From the NCBI GenBank assembly GCA_905250125.1, contig CAJNOL010000224.1, forward strand, positions 1-64,000: 64,000 nt of DNA. The letters run 5' to 3'. Of the stretch, positions 22,794 to 34,999 are shown one piece after another (within the stretch, counting starts at the first letter, position 1; each line of letters starts with the position of its first letter). This stretch comes from Rotaria sordida (taxonomy: Eukaryota; Rotifera; Eurotatoria; Philodinida; Philodinidae). Under the pieces are notes generated by a model. It saw nothing but the letters and a program-made list of their open reading frames with translations. It had not been told where the DNA came from and did no database searches. A program made the translations under genes and the position numbers.

Positions 22794-25700
22794 TTAAATT
22801 CGACTTTTTTTAAATTTCGATAATTGTTTTTCAAATTCTGTTTCTTGTTGATTTAATAATTGAAATGTTAAACTATGTTCATCATCAATTGATCGTTCGA
22901 AATTTTTTTCATTGAAATTATTGTTTTGTAGAGCATAGAGTTTTTCAAGTATTTTCTTCATATCATCTGTATGAATATTATTAATAGATTCTATTTTTGT
23001 TTTTTTTTGAATAGGAAAAGAAATCAAAAAATAAGAAAAAAAAAAAAGAAAAACTATATATATGAAACTTAGTCAATTAAATTCATCACCTGTTTCTTCA
23101 TCATTAATATGTTCAGCAACAGGTGGTAGAGCAATATTATATGTACGTCGTCGTGATATGCTTCTTTTGGTTGGTGGACGTTGAGTTTTTGATTTTGAAC
23201 TATCAACAGATAAGTTAGAAGATAAGAATGTTTCATGTTGATCAGATAGACCAGCAATTGAAGATAATGTATTATCATATTGTTGAACACTAATTTGAGA
23301 TGTACATGTTGATGTTGAACTATTTCCATCAACACTAATCGATTCATCTTCATCGGATATACCACTATGGCTCCATTTAGGATCGTCCCCTGGTAAAAAA
23401 AATAATAATAATAACATATTCAAAAGTAACGTATGTTTAACATTCAAAAATCTTAGAATTCGATCTTTGCAAATGATGATTGAAAATACTGATATTCAGT
23501 TATCTACTATCGCATGACTAAACGATAGCTTTTGAATTTACTAAAGATTTTCCATCACGCTATAGACAAGATCATGAAGATGTTAGCGCAGTTTCTGTAG
23601 GATTAAAATGTAAAACTCAATGTAGCTGTTCTTGCTAATCACAAGAATATTGCTTTATTCTATCTATTTTCAGACATATGTCTTCACTATCTTTCAGAAA
23701 TCCAATACGAAAGTAGTTGATATATTAGAACGAGATGTTATTGACATACGGTCTTTGATCGAATATCAAGAATATCTGGCACGGTCTGTGAGAAGTGGTA
23801 CAAATTTCTATCCTGGCATACTTCAATACTTCTTTCAGATCGTGTTTCACAAAGGAAACTTTTTGTCACATTGTATCAGAAAAGAAGTATTTTTTTTTAA
23901 TTAAAAAACTATAATTTTGGCCAGAAAAAAAAGTCACAAATGAACGTCGTTATTCTCTTTGTTATACATACTCAACTAATGTTGTTATGTAATTCTTGAT
24001 ATTTAAAACTGTTACCCTATCGATATTGTTTCCAATATATGTGAAACTCAAACTTCTCATGTCTGAATGCGTTAACTAATAAAACTCTTGATAGAATAAT
24101 ATCTAATAGATTTATTATGATTAGAATTTATTGAATCGAAAAAACTTTGAAATTATGAGGTAATACATTTGAATGACTACAATCTTGATATAGAAAAAAA
24201 CCAAAGTAACTTCTCTTCATTTTCCATTTTCATCATTTATAATACTTTAAAGATTTCATATGATAAACTAATACAAAATAATATTTGATTGAAATTACTA
24301 TTAAACTTACATTCATCAACAATTAATTTTTTTTGACGTTGTTTCTTTTTTATTTCTGATTCATTATGTGGATTATTTAATGATCGTGGTGAAATATATA
24401 AATTTTGAATATTATTTATTTTTGTATTAGTATTTATTCTTTCAGATTGTAATGAATGACAATGACGTTTTATAAAATATCTTGGTAAATATGATTTTGG
24501 ATGATATATATTATTTACTGTTCGATTATGAATAAGTCCTTGTTCTGGGAATTTTGGTGTCCATTTATGCATTGGAAGAAAATTATTTTGATGAATTAAT
24601 TTTGAATTTAATATAATTGGTTTAAGAGTATTTTCACTAATTGTTTTAGAATAATTTAATGATTTTATATGTGGTGTAGCAATTCGATTATTTATTTTAA
24701 GTGATGATCTATCCGATACAAATGCCTGTGATACTTTATTTCGAAATATAAAATTTGGTGGAATTGTTAATAATAAATTATGTCCAGAAACATTTGCTAC
24801 ATCTGACCTTAATTGAATAGGAGAAGCATGTTCTATAGTCGAACGATTATGACGAATTAATATAGGTGATTGTCGTTCAAGTTCTTTTTTTATTGTTTGT
24901 GAACGATTATTATTATTATTATTTGTTGATTGTTCATTTAATTCAGCAAATAATAAATGTGGAGATGAAATAGATGTTGTTGGTAGAGTTTTGGATTTAA
25001 TAGCGCATGTTGGTGGTTTTTGAATAGATGACTAAAATAATTCGATTAGAAATCTGAGAAATTTAAACAATGCAAAAATAAATCAAAAAAGAAACTCTAT
25101 ACTTTTATTATATTGAAAAGATAATGTCGAAAAAAAATATCGAAATATGAGACATTGTGTCTTTTCTATCTGTATAAGAGTTAGGCATGTACCGATTCAT
25201 GAGGGAACCTCTTCTCCTGTTCCTTTCTTATTAAAATAACTTTATTTTTGCATATAGATACTACAGAATGTTCTGATAGCAATCCTAAAATGATTGGGAT
25301 TTCTATTGGGATTTGACCAAACTACAGAATTTTCAATATGTTTATTTTATAAAGGTCCTCAATTTTCTAAAAACTCGTATTTTCGAATTTTGATCTGAAA
25401 CTTTATGTACATGTAACACTCACGAGGGAACCTTTTCAGATGCTCTTCTCTGATTTGAATGACCTTTGCCTATAGACACTGTTCAATACTCTAATAAAAA
25501 TCCTTAAAGAATTTGGGTTTCTATTACTTCCTTCAAAAGCTATAAACAGTTTTATTTTGTCTCTATAGTGTATCGCATGTGGTATGGACTCTAAATAGCA
25601 CTACGATAAAAAGTGAAATATTTTCGCATTGGTTCAATTAAATGGATTGATTTTTTGATGATTGGTAGAAGTTTATTTAAAGTTTTTTTTTCCCTACAAA

Positions 25701-28414
25701 TAAGGTAAGCAAAAAGCAATTTCATCTGTTATCAAGTAAAAAACAATATATGTTTAGCATTTCATAGGTGATTTTAAGTTGTCCTCTAAGAGAATAAGAA
25801 GGATAAGTCACAACGAACTTTTTCAATGATTCTGCATTGATATACATAAAACAAATTTTCAAAACTAATTAGTTTTAATCCTGAAATTCGTGCTCTATAA
25901 GTGAAACACACAATTGCAGCTCTTTGGGTATCAAAACCTCAGCTTTCTTGCAAAAACCAATATACTATATTTGAAAATTCGAAATTTTGTAACTGTAGAC
26001 TTTTAAAATAATTAGTTTTGAAAATTTAGTTTATGTGCATCAATACAGAATCATTGATAAAGTTCGTTGTGACCTGTTCTTCATGTTCTCTTATAGTACA
26101 ACTCAATATTATTTATGAAACGCTAAACATGTATTGTTGTTTACTTGATAACACATAAAACTATTTTCATGACACCAAAAATAATACTGAACAATAATAT
26201 TTGCTTATCTTATCTGTATGAAAAAAAACTATTAATGAACTTCTCCCAAATATAAAAAAAATCAATCCATTTAATTGAACTAATGCGGAGATATTTCATT
26301 TTTCAATGTAGTGCCGTTTATGGACCACACTGTGTGCTATACAATATAGGAACAAAATAAAACTGTTCATAACTTTTGAAGGAAGTGATAGAAACCCAAA
26401 TCCTTTAAGGGTTTTTATTAGAGCATTGAACAGTGCCTATGGACAAAAAAAATCATTGGAATCAGAGGGAAATACCTGAAAAGGTTTCATTCTCAGCTAG
26501 ATTAATTTCCATAAAAGACTCAAAAGTTTTGAACAAAATCTCTTCGAGATATGAAGCTTTCAAAAAATTCATGTTATACACATTTTCCCATGGATAAAAA
26601 TAGGTTTCTTTTCAAATATATCTTTTATTTTTCCTCTTGTATTACTATATATACATTTGTATATTATTATATAGGTAATAGAGTCAACTATATTTATTTA
26701 CACATATTATATTTTATTTATGTATTATTTTGCTTTATTTTGTAGTTATTTCAAACTGATACAACTTGATAATATTGAGAGAATGTAAACAGTAATGCAA
26801 AGGAAAAAAAAAAATCTAGTTTAACCGGTTTTATTTCTAGAATAAAGGTAAGCCTAAATGTGTCTTTCATAAAAGGTGATTATTTTCTATAACCAATAAG
26901 CTTCACAAATGGTTGCCCACTCTATCATCAATAATCAATGAAGATGTAGTTATAAACCGAGGCGGCAATCTCACTTAAAGCTGTCGCTCGATTGTCCAAG
27001 CTACGCATACGTATAATATCAAATACATGCTCATCGCACACGACATTATTGTATATCATAATAATGGGACTGATACTGTGTGCATGCAGAGTTTAAATAG
27101 TCGAACAAGAAAAACTTTGAGTGAGATTGCTGCGTTGATTCAGAGCTACGTCTTCATTGATTATTGGTGATAGAGTTAATGGCCATTTGTGAAGCTTCTC
27201 GGCTACAGAAAACAATTGCTTTCCATAAAAGATATGTTTATCACTTTACAGCTGAGAATGATTAAATAGATTATTTTTTTTTTCTTTGTATCGCTGTTTG
27301 CGTTCTCTCAATATTATCAAGTTGCGTCATTTTCAAATAAATGTAAAATAAAACAAGATAATGCGTAAATCAGACATCATATGTGTATATAAATATAGTT
27401 GACTTTATTACCTAGATAATGGCGTACAAGTATATATATATATATATAGTAATACAAAAGGAAAAGCAAAAGACGCACTTGAAAAAAGAAACCTATTTTT
27501 GTCCATGGGAGAATGTATACAAGATGAATTTTATGAAAGCTTCATATCTTGAAGAGATTATGTTCAAAACTTCTGAGTCTTTGATGGAAATTACTCTGGC
27601 TGACTTCTCTATATGCATAAAGTTGCAGATGAAAATTCAAAAACATGAGTTTTCTGAAAATCTAAGGCCTCTACATAATGGACTTATTGAAAGCTCGCTA
27701 GCTTAGTCGCATCTCAAATATAAACCTAAATCATTTTAGAGTTTTCACTAAAAATCATTGAAATCATAAGGGAACAGCTGAAGAGATTACCTCGTGAGTC
27801 ATGATCATTCAACAGAGATCAATGATGTTTCAATCTACTACCAATCGATGAAGACAGAGTTCGAGCAAAAAGACATCGAGATCAACACTAAAAGTTTCGA
27901 TTTAAGTATGATAACTTCAATGATACTACTGACCAATTGATTACATATGAACCGGGATATAGCTAAACATCTACTAGGAAGGATATCAGTATTGTCAGCT
28001 CACAGACAGAAGAGTTGAGCAGCAGTTCTTTGATTAGCTTCTTGCACATTATTTAGCTACTAATGCTCATATATCTGAATTTTTCCAAGAAATTTTTTAT
28101 TGATAGTATAGTCTAAACAAGTATTTCAATGGTCAAGAATACAATGACATTATTTGTTCTCTCTTGAATAAGTCACAATATTGTTTACCTACTTCAGTTT
28201 CATCTGGTTTATTTAAAAATGAACGTATAACTCGTTGACGTTGCATAATATGGCTTGTTTCTGATTTATAATTGTTTGATCGAGTATTTGATTGAGAATT
28301 TCTTATCTGTTTATTTGTATGAAAATAAGCTGTAAGTATTCGATCAATTGGATGCTCATTATTATTCCGTTTCCAATTGTTAGTAGATGGTGTTTGTACA
28401 TCATTGTTAAACAT
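22794..28414 (-). CDS. Uncharacterised Asn/Ser/Lys-rich protein, 4 exons, 479 aa
   Basis: Not recognised. Exons on the minus strand: 28414-28193, 25031-24311, 23389-23090, 22990-22794. All phases close to a 1,440-nt frame, and the ATG at 28414 has an in-frame stop 27 nt upstream. The first exon carries HPIDRILTAYFHTNKQ and RQRVIRSFLNKPDETE. The long second exon is polar, with an Asn run and basic clusters (KKKQRQKK near its end). The third is acidic and Ser-rich (SDEDESISVD) followed by RRRTYNIALPPV. The last is a charged helix (DDMKKILEKLYALQ ... LLNQQETEFEKQLSKF) likely to form a coiled coil. There is no signal peptide or membrane segment, so it looks like a largely disordered intracellular protein. 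The donor of exon 1 (GTAGGT) was chosen because it keeps the frame. The first intron (3.2 kb) is filled by nested foldback repeats. Its 3' end faces SZT2 193 bp away, and its 5' end faces the methyltransferase gene. Confidence 0.75.
23390..24310. other. Intron 2 of the uncharacterised minus-strand gene
   Basis: About 0.9 kb, AT-rich. A 90-codon plus-strand frame at 23632-23904 lies here, but it has no recognisable motif and no splice partners. I see nothing functional. Confidence 0.5.
25421..26496. repeat. Large foldback element (arms ~500 bp) in intron 1 of the minus-strand gene
   Basis: The right half is a diverged reverse complement of the left. Mirrored pairs include GAGGGAACCTTTTCAG with CTGAAAAGGTTTCATTCTC, TTGGGTTTCTATTACTTCCT with GGAAGTGATAGAAACCCAAA, TTCAATTAAATGGATTGATT with AATCAATCCATTTAATTGAA, and AACGAACTTTTTCAATGATT with AATCATTGATAAAGTTCGTT. 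The centre is near 25950. No transposase. Related sequence flanks it (25190-25400 and 27590-27830) and recurs at 41850-42090. Confidence 0.85.
26513..27600. repeat. Second large foldback element beside the first
   Basis: Mirrored pairs: GAGATATGAAGCTTTCA (26549 on) with TGAAAGCTTCATATCTTG, CCCATGGATAAAAATAGGTT with AACCTATTTTTGTCCATGGG, TCAATAATCAATGAAGATGT with ACGTCTTCATTGATTATTGG, and GGCGGCAATCTCACT with GAGTGAGATTGCTGC. The centre is near 27040. The outermost sequence on each side resembles the flanks of the 25421-26496 element, so the two are either related copies or one nested insertion. The 95-codon frame at 27419-27706 is an accident of this repeat. Confidence 0.83.
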
Positions 28415-28667
28415 CAGAGTAACGATTGCTTTATTTTAATGATTTTTTTTTCTCACTTTCTCCTTTTTTCTTTTATATTAAAATTATGGGTCTTCGTTGG
28501 TTGAGATGAAGAGAAATAAGAAAAAAAACACAGAAGAAAAGATGTGAGAAAAGTGAATTTATTCTAAACAAAAAAAAAACAAAACAGCAATATTTTCTTT
28601 TTTCTCTTTAAAATGATAAATGAAAAATCAAGCGGTAAAAATAGAAATTAAAAATAAATTTTTTTAG
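28415..28667. promoter_or_regulatory. Short divergent promoter region
   Basis: 253 bp separate the start of the minus-strand uncharacterised gene (28414) from the start of the plus-strand methyltransferase (28668). Both promoters and 5' UTRs must fit here unless there are upstream noncoding exons. The DNA is T- and A-rich with no clear TATA box in either direction. Confidence 0.55.
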
Positions 28668-30587
28668 ATGAATTTTACTCGAAATGATAATAAAATAATT
28701 TTAATTGATGGCGGTCTTGGTACAACATTGCACGAATATGGACTTGCCGTATTTGATGATCCTTTATGGTTAATAATTTTAATAAAGATTTTCTTTCATA
28801 TAGTCATATGGATTTGTTCTTTCATTTTTCTTTACGATAAGGTCTGGAAAAGCATTAGTAAAAGAACAGGAACTACTTGCAAAAGTACATCGAGAGTAAG
28901 ATCTATATAGATGACTATATTATGAATACTAAATAGATTATAATTTAGTTTTGTTCAAGCTAAATGTGATGTTATTTTAACTGCTACATATCAAGTTACA
29001 GTTGATAATCTAATGAATTATCATCATTTATCTAATGAACAAGCGGAAGAAATTATCTATAATTCAGTCAAAATTGCTCGAAATGTTATTGGTCAGTTTG
29101 ATTTAAAAACTATAATTAAAAATGAAATTATTTATTTATTCGAATATAGATGAAGAAAAAGCAAAATGTTATGTAGCAGCTTCAATTGGTCCTTATGGAG
29201 CAGCATTAAGTGATGGTAGTGAATTCAATGGATGGTATACAGATTCGATGACAATCGAAGTATTTCATTATTATTTGTTCGCTTATTGTTATTGTTGTTG
29301 TTGTTTTTGATATTCTAACTAATTATTGGTTTTGATTTTTTTCTGTAGCAATTCAAAGATTGGCATCGACCTCGATTGGCAGTATTAGCTCGTGCTCAGC
29401 CTGATTTAATTGCTTTTGAAACAATACCATCAAAAAAAGAAGCTGAAGCACTTGTTGAATTACTAAAAGAATTTCCAAATGTAAAAGGCTGGCTTTCGTT
29501 CAATTGTCAGGTACTTAAAATTCTTGTAAAAAATAGTCTGAAGTGAAAATTGAGTTAGAAGTTTTTGGAAAAAAAGAAACAAATATTTATAATTTTTTGA
29601 GTGAAGCTATGTTTCTCATAATATGTTTCATCGTTTTGTTTTTTTTTTTTATATTGAAGAACATTAAGTCTTAATTTTTGTAATTAGACAGTAATTTCAA
29701 TGATGACAATTATTATTTGATAATTCATCAATTATAGAAAAAAAAGATTTAGTCATATATGTCATTATATATATTTTTTTCAAATCATACGCCATAAATG
29801 AAAATGTCATGCAAGTGAAAAATATCATGACATTATTTTATGACATTGATTTCCGTACAGTAGACTAAAGGAAAGCAAAAGATGAAAAACTGATCATATT
29901 TTTTTTTATGCATATGTCACAAATGATTATTTAATATATGAATATTATCTTGACTTTCTTGGTAGTTAGAATAAACAAAAAAAAGTGGGCGTTATGTTGA
30001 TTAAGCTTTTTGCTTAATTATTTAGGAAAATTTTGACATAAAATAAAGATTCCATTTTTGTAACTGCTATAAATATTGTTCATAAGACTAATTGATAAAT
30101 AGAAATGTTAAAACAAAATTTATCAGATCAATATTTTCAATCATAAAATGTTCATGTATAAATATAGGATACTAAAACGACAGCACATGGTGAACCAATT
30201 GAAGAAGCAGCTGCATCTGTTTGTCTTAAATCTCCTGATCAAATTATAGCTGTTGGTGTAAATTGTGTACATCCAGAAACTGTTGTTCCTCTTATCAAGC
30301 AAATGAATAAAATGGATCGTGATTTTATAGCTTATCCTAATGCTGGTGTTACATGGGATCCTGAAACAATGTAAAAATAAGCTTTCTCTTTTTTTTCTTT
30401 TGTATATAATCTATTCATTTTTATTTATAATGATAGGACATTCAAAAATGAAGGTCGATTGATTGCACCATTTATACGTTCATATATTGATGCTGGTATA
30501 AAATACATTGGAGGATGTTGTAATGTTAATCCGAATCAAATTCGTACAATAAGAGACATTATTGATAGTTATTCATCTTACTTATAA
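28668..30587 (+). CDS. Homocysteine S-methyltransferase, 7 exons, 307 aa
   Basis: Zinc-dependent methyl transfer from S-methylmethionine (or S-adenosylmethionine) to homocysteine, making methionine; cytosolic. Exons 28668-28768, 28842-28895, 28949-29091, 29150-29259, 29349-29510, 30168-30370, 30437-30587 join in frame. It begins with the family's GGLGTTLHEYG motif, followed by SGKALVKEQELLAKVHRDF and TATYQVT. Further on it carries AASIGPYGAAL, ETIPSKKEAEAL and NAGVTWD. The zinc ligands expected of this family are present: Cys223 in VGVNC and Cys285-Cys286 in GGCC. The length matches the bacterial MmuM, plant HMT and animal homologues of about 300-330 residues. It resembles the MmuM/HMT branch, not BHMT. 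The ATG is the first in the exon. A 657-bp intron (29511-30167) separates exons 5 and 6. Confidence 0.95.
29511..30167. other. Long methyltransferase intron, nothing recognised
   Basis: 657 bp, AT-rich, no open frame or convincing repeat. Confidence 0.55.
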
Positions 30588-31156
30588 CAGTATATATTAG
30601 TAAATAAAATAAAAAGCAACATCATTTTATTTTTTAAAGTTCATCAGTTTATGGTTCAACGCATTTGAATATATTTGATCATGTTGAATTTATTTTTTGT
30701 ATATCCTTTCAATCGAATAATCATTCGTTCTATAAAATACTCTTCGATCATAACCTTAGAGTATGATCATTTATTTCATACAAAAAGAAAAAGAAAAAAA
30801 AAATTATGACTAAATGTTGTTCAAAGTACAAATAGTAAATGCATATGTCCCGTCTTTAAAATATTCTTTTCTTTTCATAGTGAACCATACATTTGTCACG
30901 TTATTATTACTCAGACAGATAAATCGACGATGCATGACTTACAATAAACATATTTCCTATCCGTCATTCTATCGACTCATGAGTATAAATGGCGTGATAG
31001 AAAAAGGATACATTTTTTTTTTGTTTTCTCCTTTTTATTGCACTTTTTTTTTTTATATAAATATCAACACCATATACATACATATTATTATTCTATGATT
31101 TAAATTTATTTTGTCTCTTTTTGTTATTGATTAATTCATTAAAAGTAAAAATACCA
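30588..31156. other. Spacer between methyltransferase and annexin
   Basis: Contains an AATAAA at 30603-30608, 16 bp after the methyltransferase stop (likely poly(A) signal). The rest is presumably the promoter and 5' UTR of the annexin gene. The 94-codon frame at 30814-31098 shows no homology that I recognise. Confidence 0.6.
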
Positions 31157-32669
31157 ATGTCAAATTTGTTGCATAGAGTTTCACATCATGATATAAAAAA
31201 AGTAGCAACATTAGTAAAATCAAAAACATACTCTCATGATTTGACAAAACTAGATAGACGTTTAACAGTAAGTATGATGAATTTCTCTTATGTTGTAAAA
31301 CTAACATCATATAACATATATATATAAATTTAACCTTTCATACTCATACATGGTTTTATTTTCAATAACAAATAAACATGCATTTCTCATATAATCACTC
31401 ACCTTCTAAAACAATAAACAAAGTAACTTTTTGTTTTTCAATATTTAAAACAGAAAAATTACTGATTTTGTTTTGCAAATTTTTTAGCGTCAATCAACTA
31501 TTCCTTCGTTTGGTCATGCAGCAGAATTTGATTATAAACGTGATACAAAATATTTATGCAAAAAATTGAAGCACTGCATAGCAGCACATACGTTGGATTT
31601 AGATTTTATTCTTCATTTTCTGTCATCATATACATGTGAACAACGTATTATCCTTGTTCGTGATCTTGAATTTGAATATGAATATAAATTAATTGATATG
31701 GTACTTGAAAGACCTGAATCTCCAATGCGTTCATGTACATTAGCAATGTTAGTTGAACCAATTGAATTATATGTACGTGATTTTCGTGATTTATTAACAT
31801 TGAAACAGTTAAAACAAACTAATTATGATATAGCAAGAAAATTAGTTGAAATTTTATTACCATTAGATAATGAAGATATACAAAAATTTAAAGAAACATA
31901 TGAAAATTTATTTGAAAGTCCTGTACAAAATGATATTGATATTGTTGAAGGTATTGAAAATCTAATAGCAAATTTACTTAAACAATTACTCCAAGGTAAA
32001 CGTTATGAAGAATGTGGTCATTCAACAACAGTAGCTAAAAATATAGCGAAAAAATTATATGAAGCTGGTGAAGGTACACCTGGTATTGATTATGATACAT
32101 TTATAAAAATTTTTACACGTGATACTTTTGCACAATTATCAGCTATATTTGATGCATATGAAGATAAATATGGACGACCAATACAAGATGCTATTGAACG
32201 TGAATTTCATGGTAAAATTGAAACTGAATGTTTTCAAGATATAGTTGAATATGTACGATCACCAAGTATTTATCATGCTAAAATACTTCGACAAGCATTA
32301 GATAAAACACCAATTGATTATTTAACTTTAATACGTACTATAATTGGTCATCAAGATAAAGATTTACATGAAATTTGTTTGGAATATTCAAAAGTTTATG
32401 ATGAAACACTTGATCAAACAATTAAAAATCGTATTGATATTATGGAAATAAAACGTTTATTTGTTCTTATTATTACAGATGGACATGATATAACAACAAG
32501 TGAATTTGATCAAGTTCGATTCGATCAATCACATAGTACTGGTTCAACTAGTCCAGGAACAGTTTCAACAACAACTTCAACGGCAAATGCTAATGGAATG
32601 AAAAGAAATCGATCACAGGAAGCATTCGACAAATTTGTCAATGTTTTTAAAACAATGCGACCTCATTGA
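31157..32669 (+). CDS. Divergent annexin, 2 exons, 430 aa
   Basis: Annexins bind anionic membranes, usually through Ca2+. Exon 1 (31157-31267) encodes a 37-residue basic N-terminal tail. Exon 2 (31488-32669) encodes four annexin-type helical repeats, roughly residues 50-140, 141-211, 215-295 and 296-368. Repeat 3 is the clearest, with YEAGEGTPGIDYDTFIKIF followed by QLSAIFDAYEDKYGRPI. Repeats 1, 2 and 4 keep the helix pattern but lack the G-x-G-T calcium loop: AAHTLDLDF, KQTNYDIAR and LDKTPIDYL stand where it should be. Ca2+-dependent membrane binding is therefore probably reduced to one site or lost. A Ser/Thr-rich tail (about residues 369-430) with basic KRNRSQE follows, which is longer than in vertebrate annexins. 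ATG 31157 gives a short intact first exon with a GTAAGT donor. The family call rests on repeat pattern and the third repeat; no orthologue is implied. Confidence 0.87.
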
Positions 32670-34999
32670 TCTTATCTTTTTACTATATCTTTTTTTTTTC
32701 ATTATCATTTGTATCTTTCTTTTATTATTCGATTAAAATATAAATAAATGCAAAAGAAAAATTAAGATTCAAAATTTTCAATCAGCATTATTCTATTTCA
32801 AAGAAATCAATAATATCAAAAGTATATATGTAAGAGAGTGATGACAAGAAATGAATATATATGTTATCTTCAAGTCTTATTTTTACTGTCCAAAAAACTA
32901 AATTTTTGATACAGCAAAACAATCTATTAGAGAAAGAGATACAGAAATTTATCGGTAATTTTCAAAATTTCCTAAGACTTATTGAAACTTATCATTAAGC
33001 AAACATAAATTAATCAGAAGTTACGAAATTTCTGAATAAATTATGAAATTACTTAATCATTACGAAGTTATTTCAATATAAGAAAGAATACCGTTGGATA
33101 AGATTCTCAATCTACCATTCTCTTAAGTTTTATTTTCAATAGATGAAAAAGATAGAATATGAAATCCTGCACATTTCTGTGTAGTTATTAGTTTTTCGTT
33201 CAATACCAAAAAGAAATTTGCAAAGACTAAATAATCTTAGGAGATCTATCAGTTTTGAGTATTTTCGATAATAATTATAGTATAAAAACTAATAGTATAA
33301 ATCGACACAATTTATCATATTTTACAAAATGACATAGTGATCATATTCATCGATTAGTTTATGCAGAATTTTACAGGTCTGATATTGCACCTGTACGATC
33401 CTACAGTGTTTAAGTAAGAAGTTAATGATAAATACGATCACTATGTCAATTTGTAGAGCACAAAAAACTGCATCTATCTACATTATTAGTTTTCATATTG
33501 GGTTTATAATATTTTAAGCTTCAACAAAGAAGATGGCAGATTTAGGATCTTATTGGGCAGTGTTCTTTCAGAAATTACTAGAAAATTTCACTAAACACAG
33601 GAATTACCAAAAATTTTATCAATATACATGTCAATGTACTGTATTACTCAGAAGAAGACGTAACCTTTTCACATGTAGGTAACCTCCGAACTTTATTACT
33701 AATTTTCAAAATTAGTAATATTTGAGAGAGTAAGATCTTTTTCTCCGTAGGAGAATATATTGATATTTATCGAGAATATACATATGGTAATTTCTGTATC
33801 TACCGAAATTTACCAGCAGTTTTGCAATAATTACTGAAATTCATGTATTGTTTGCAAAAATTTCTTTTTTTGCTGATTGTTTATTATCAAACTTATCTGG
33901 AAGTTGCAAAGTGATATATGAGGAACTTCGGAATTTTACTGGAAATTTACGTATTTACCAGCAAATGGTTTCGATTGATTTAACGACAATTATCGTAACT
34001 TCCAAACTTTCTTCTGGATATGAGTTTTCTTTGGGAGCAGTTTCTGAAATTTGATTTTTCATAAGAGAAATGTACTTTTTTGTGAAATTTAAACATTGCT
34101 GCAAAAAAGAATGTTCATTCTTTCTTTTTGGACTAATTATAGTGTAAATCTTTAGATCGATTTCATTATTATCAAATACATTCCGTTGATCTTGAACAAT
34201 CAAGACAATATGTTGAATGTCTTTGAAAAATTTAAAATACAATTTATCGATCTTTAGTTTATACCATATTTAAATAAATTCAATTAAAGTTCATGTGATC
34301 GAATAAAGAGCTTACTTGTTTTTGATTTTCATATTACAAAACATTCTAAATGAATTTTATTCTCTACGCATTAATATAGATTTAAAAAAAGAAAACCAAT
34401 TCAATCCATATGATATGAAATACTTAGCTTTTTCGCAGCACATAAAAATTCTATACGAATTGACAGGAGTGTCTCCCCTATCTTGAAAGATTTTCGTTTT
34501 CTCCAACAGAACTCTGTTTTATTGTTTTCTTTTTGCTCAACAATTTCTAAAACAAACATTCCACTATAGCAAAAATCTTCCCATCAGCTTCTTGAGTCGT
34601 CGCCTTCTCTCAATCCTATTGACCTTGAGACACGTCTACGAATCGAACATTTAATCATGAAAAAATTTATTCTTTTTTTGCTTGTCTCTAACATTTTCTT
34701 CATATTAAGATTTTTTTTTTATACAATAGAATACTTGAAACTTGAATTTTCATTACCACGAAATAGACTTTTTTATTTATATTTCAAAGTAACAATAAAA
34801 ACAAATGTGAAATACACTTAAAAACTCCTAAACACTCATAACCCAACAAGAAATGAACTACTGGAAACAAAAAAGAAAAAGAATAAGATATGGAAAGAAG
34901 AAAAACAAAAAACAGACCAATAGTTGATATTTTTTTTTTTTTTTTTTTTTTTGAGAGAAATAATATGAGTCAATAAAATAATCCAATGTTTATTTAGTT
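32670..34999. other. Convergent spacer between annexin and TMED2
   Basis: Starts with annexin 3' UTR (AATAAA at 32743-32748). It contains an inverted-repeat element (33285-33495), annotated separately, and many TTACTGAAATT/AATTACC-like words at 32950-33960 that suggest further decayed repeat. A pure T run of about 20 lies near 34930-34952. Open frames (33848-34054 and its antisense) carry no recognisable domain. Confidence 0.55.
33285..33495. repeat. Inverted-repeat (MITE-like) element
   Basis: The left arm holds AAAACTAATAGT and ACAAAATGACATAGTGATCA. The right arm holds GATCACTATGTCAATTTGT and ACATTATTAGTTTT, the near reverse complement. The loop is about 60 bp. Noncoding. Confidence 0.7.

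Noticed and set aside
23632..23904. 90-codon plus-strand frame inside an intron of the minus-strand gene
   Set aside because: No recognisable domain, no splice partners, and a T-rich end.
27419..27706. 95-codon plus-strand frame
   Set aside because: It lies wholly within the right arm of a foldback repeat and its flank, and has no domain.
33848..34242. Overlapping + and - frames between annexin and TMED2
   Set aside because: They mirror each other, lack motifs, and sit in decayed repeat DNA.
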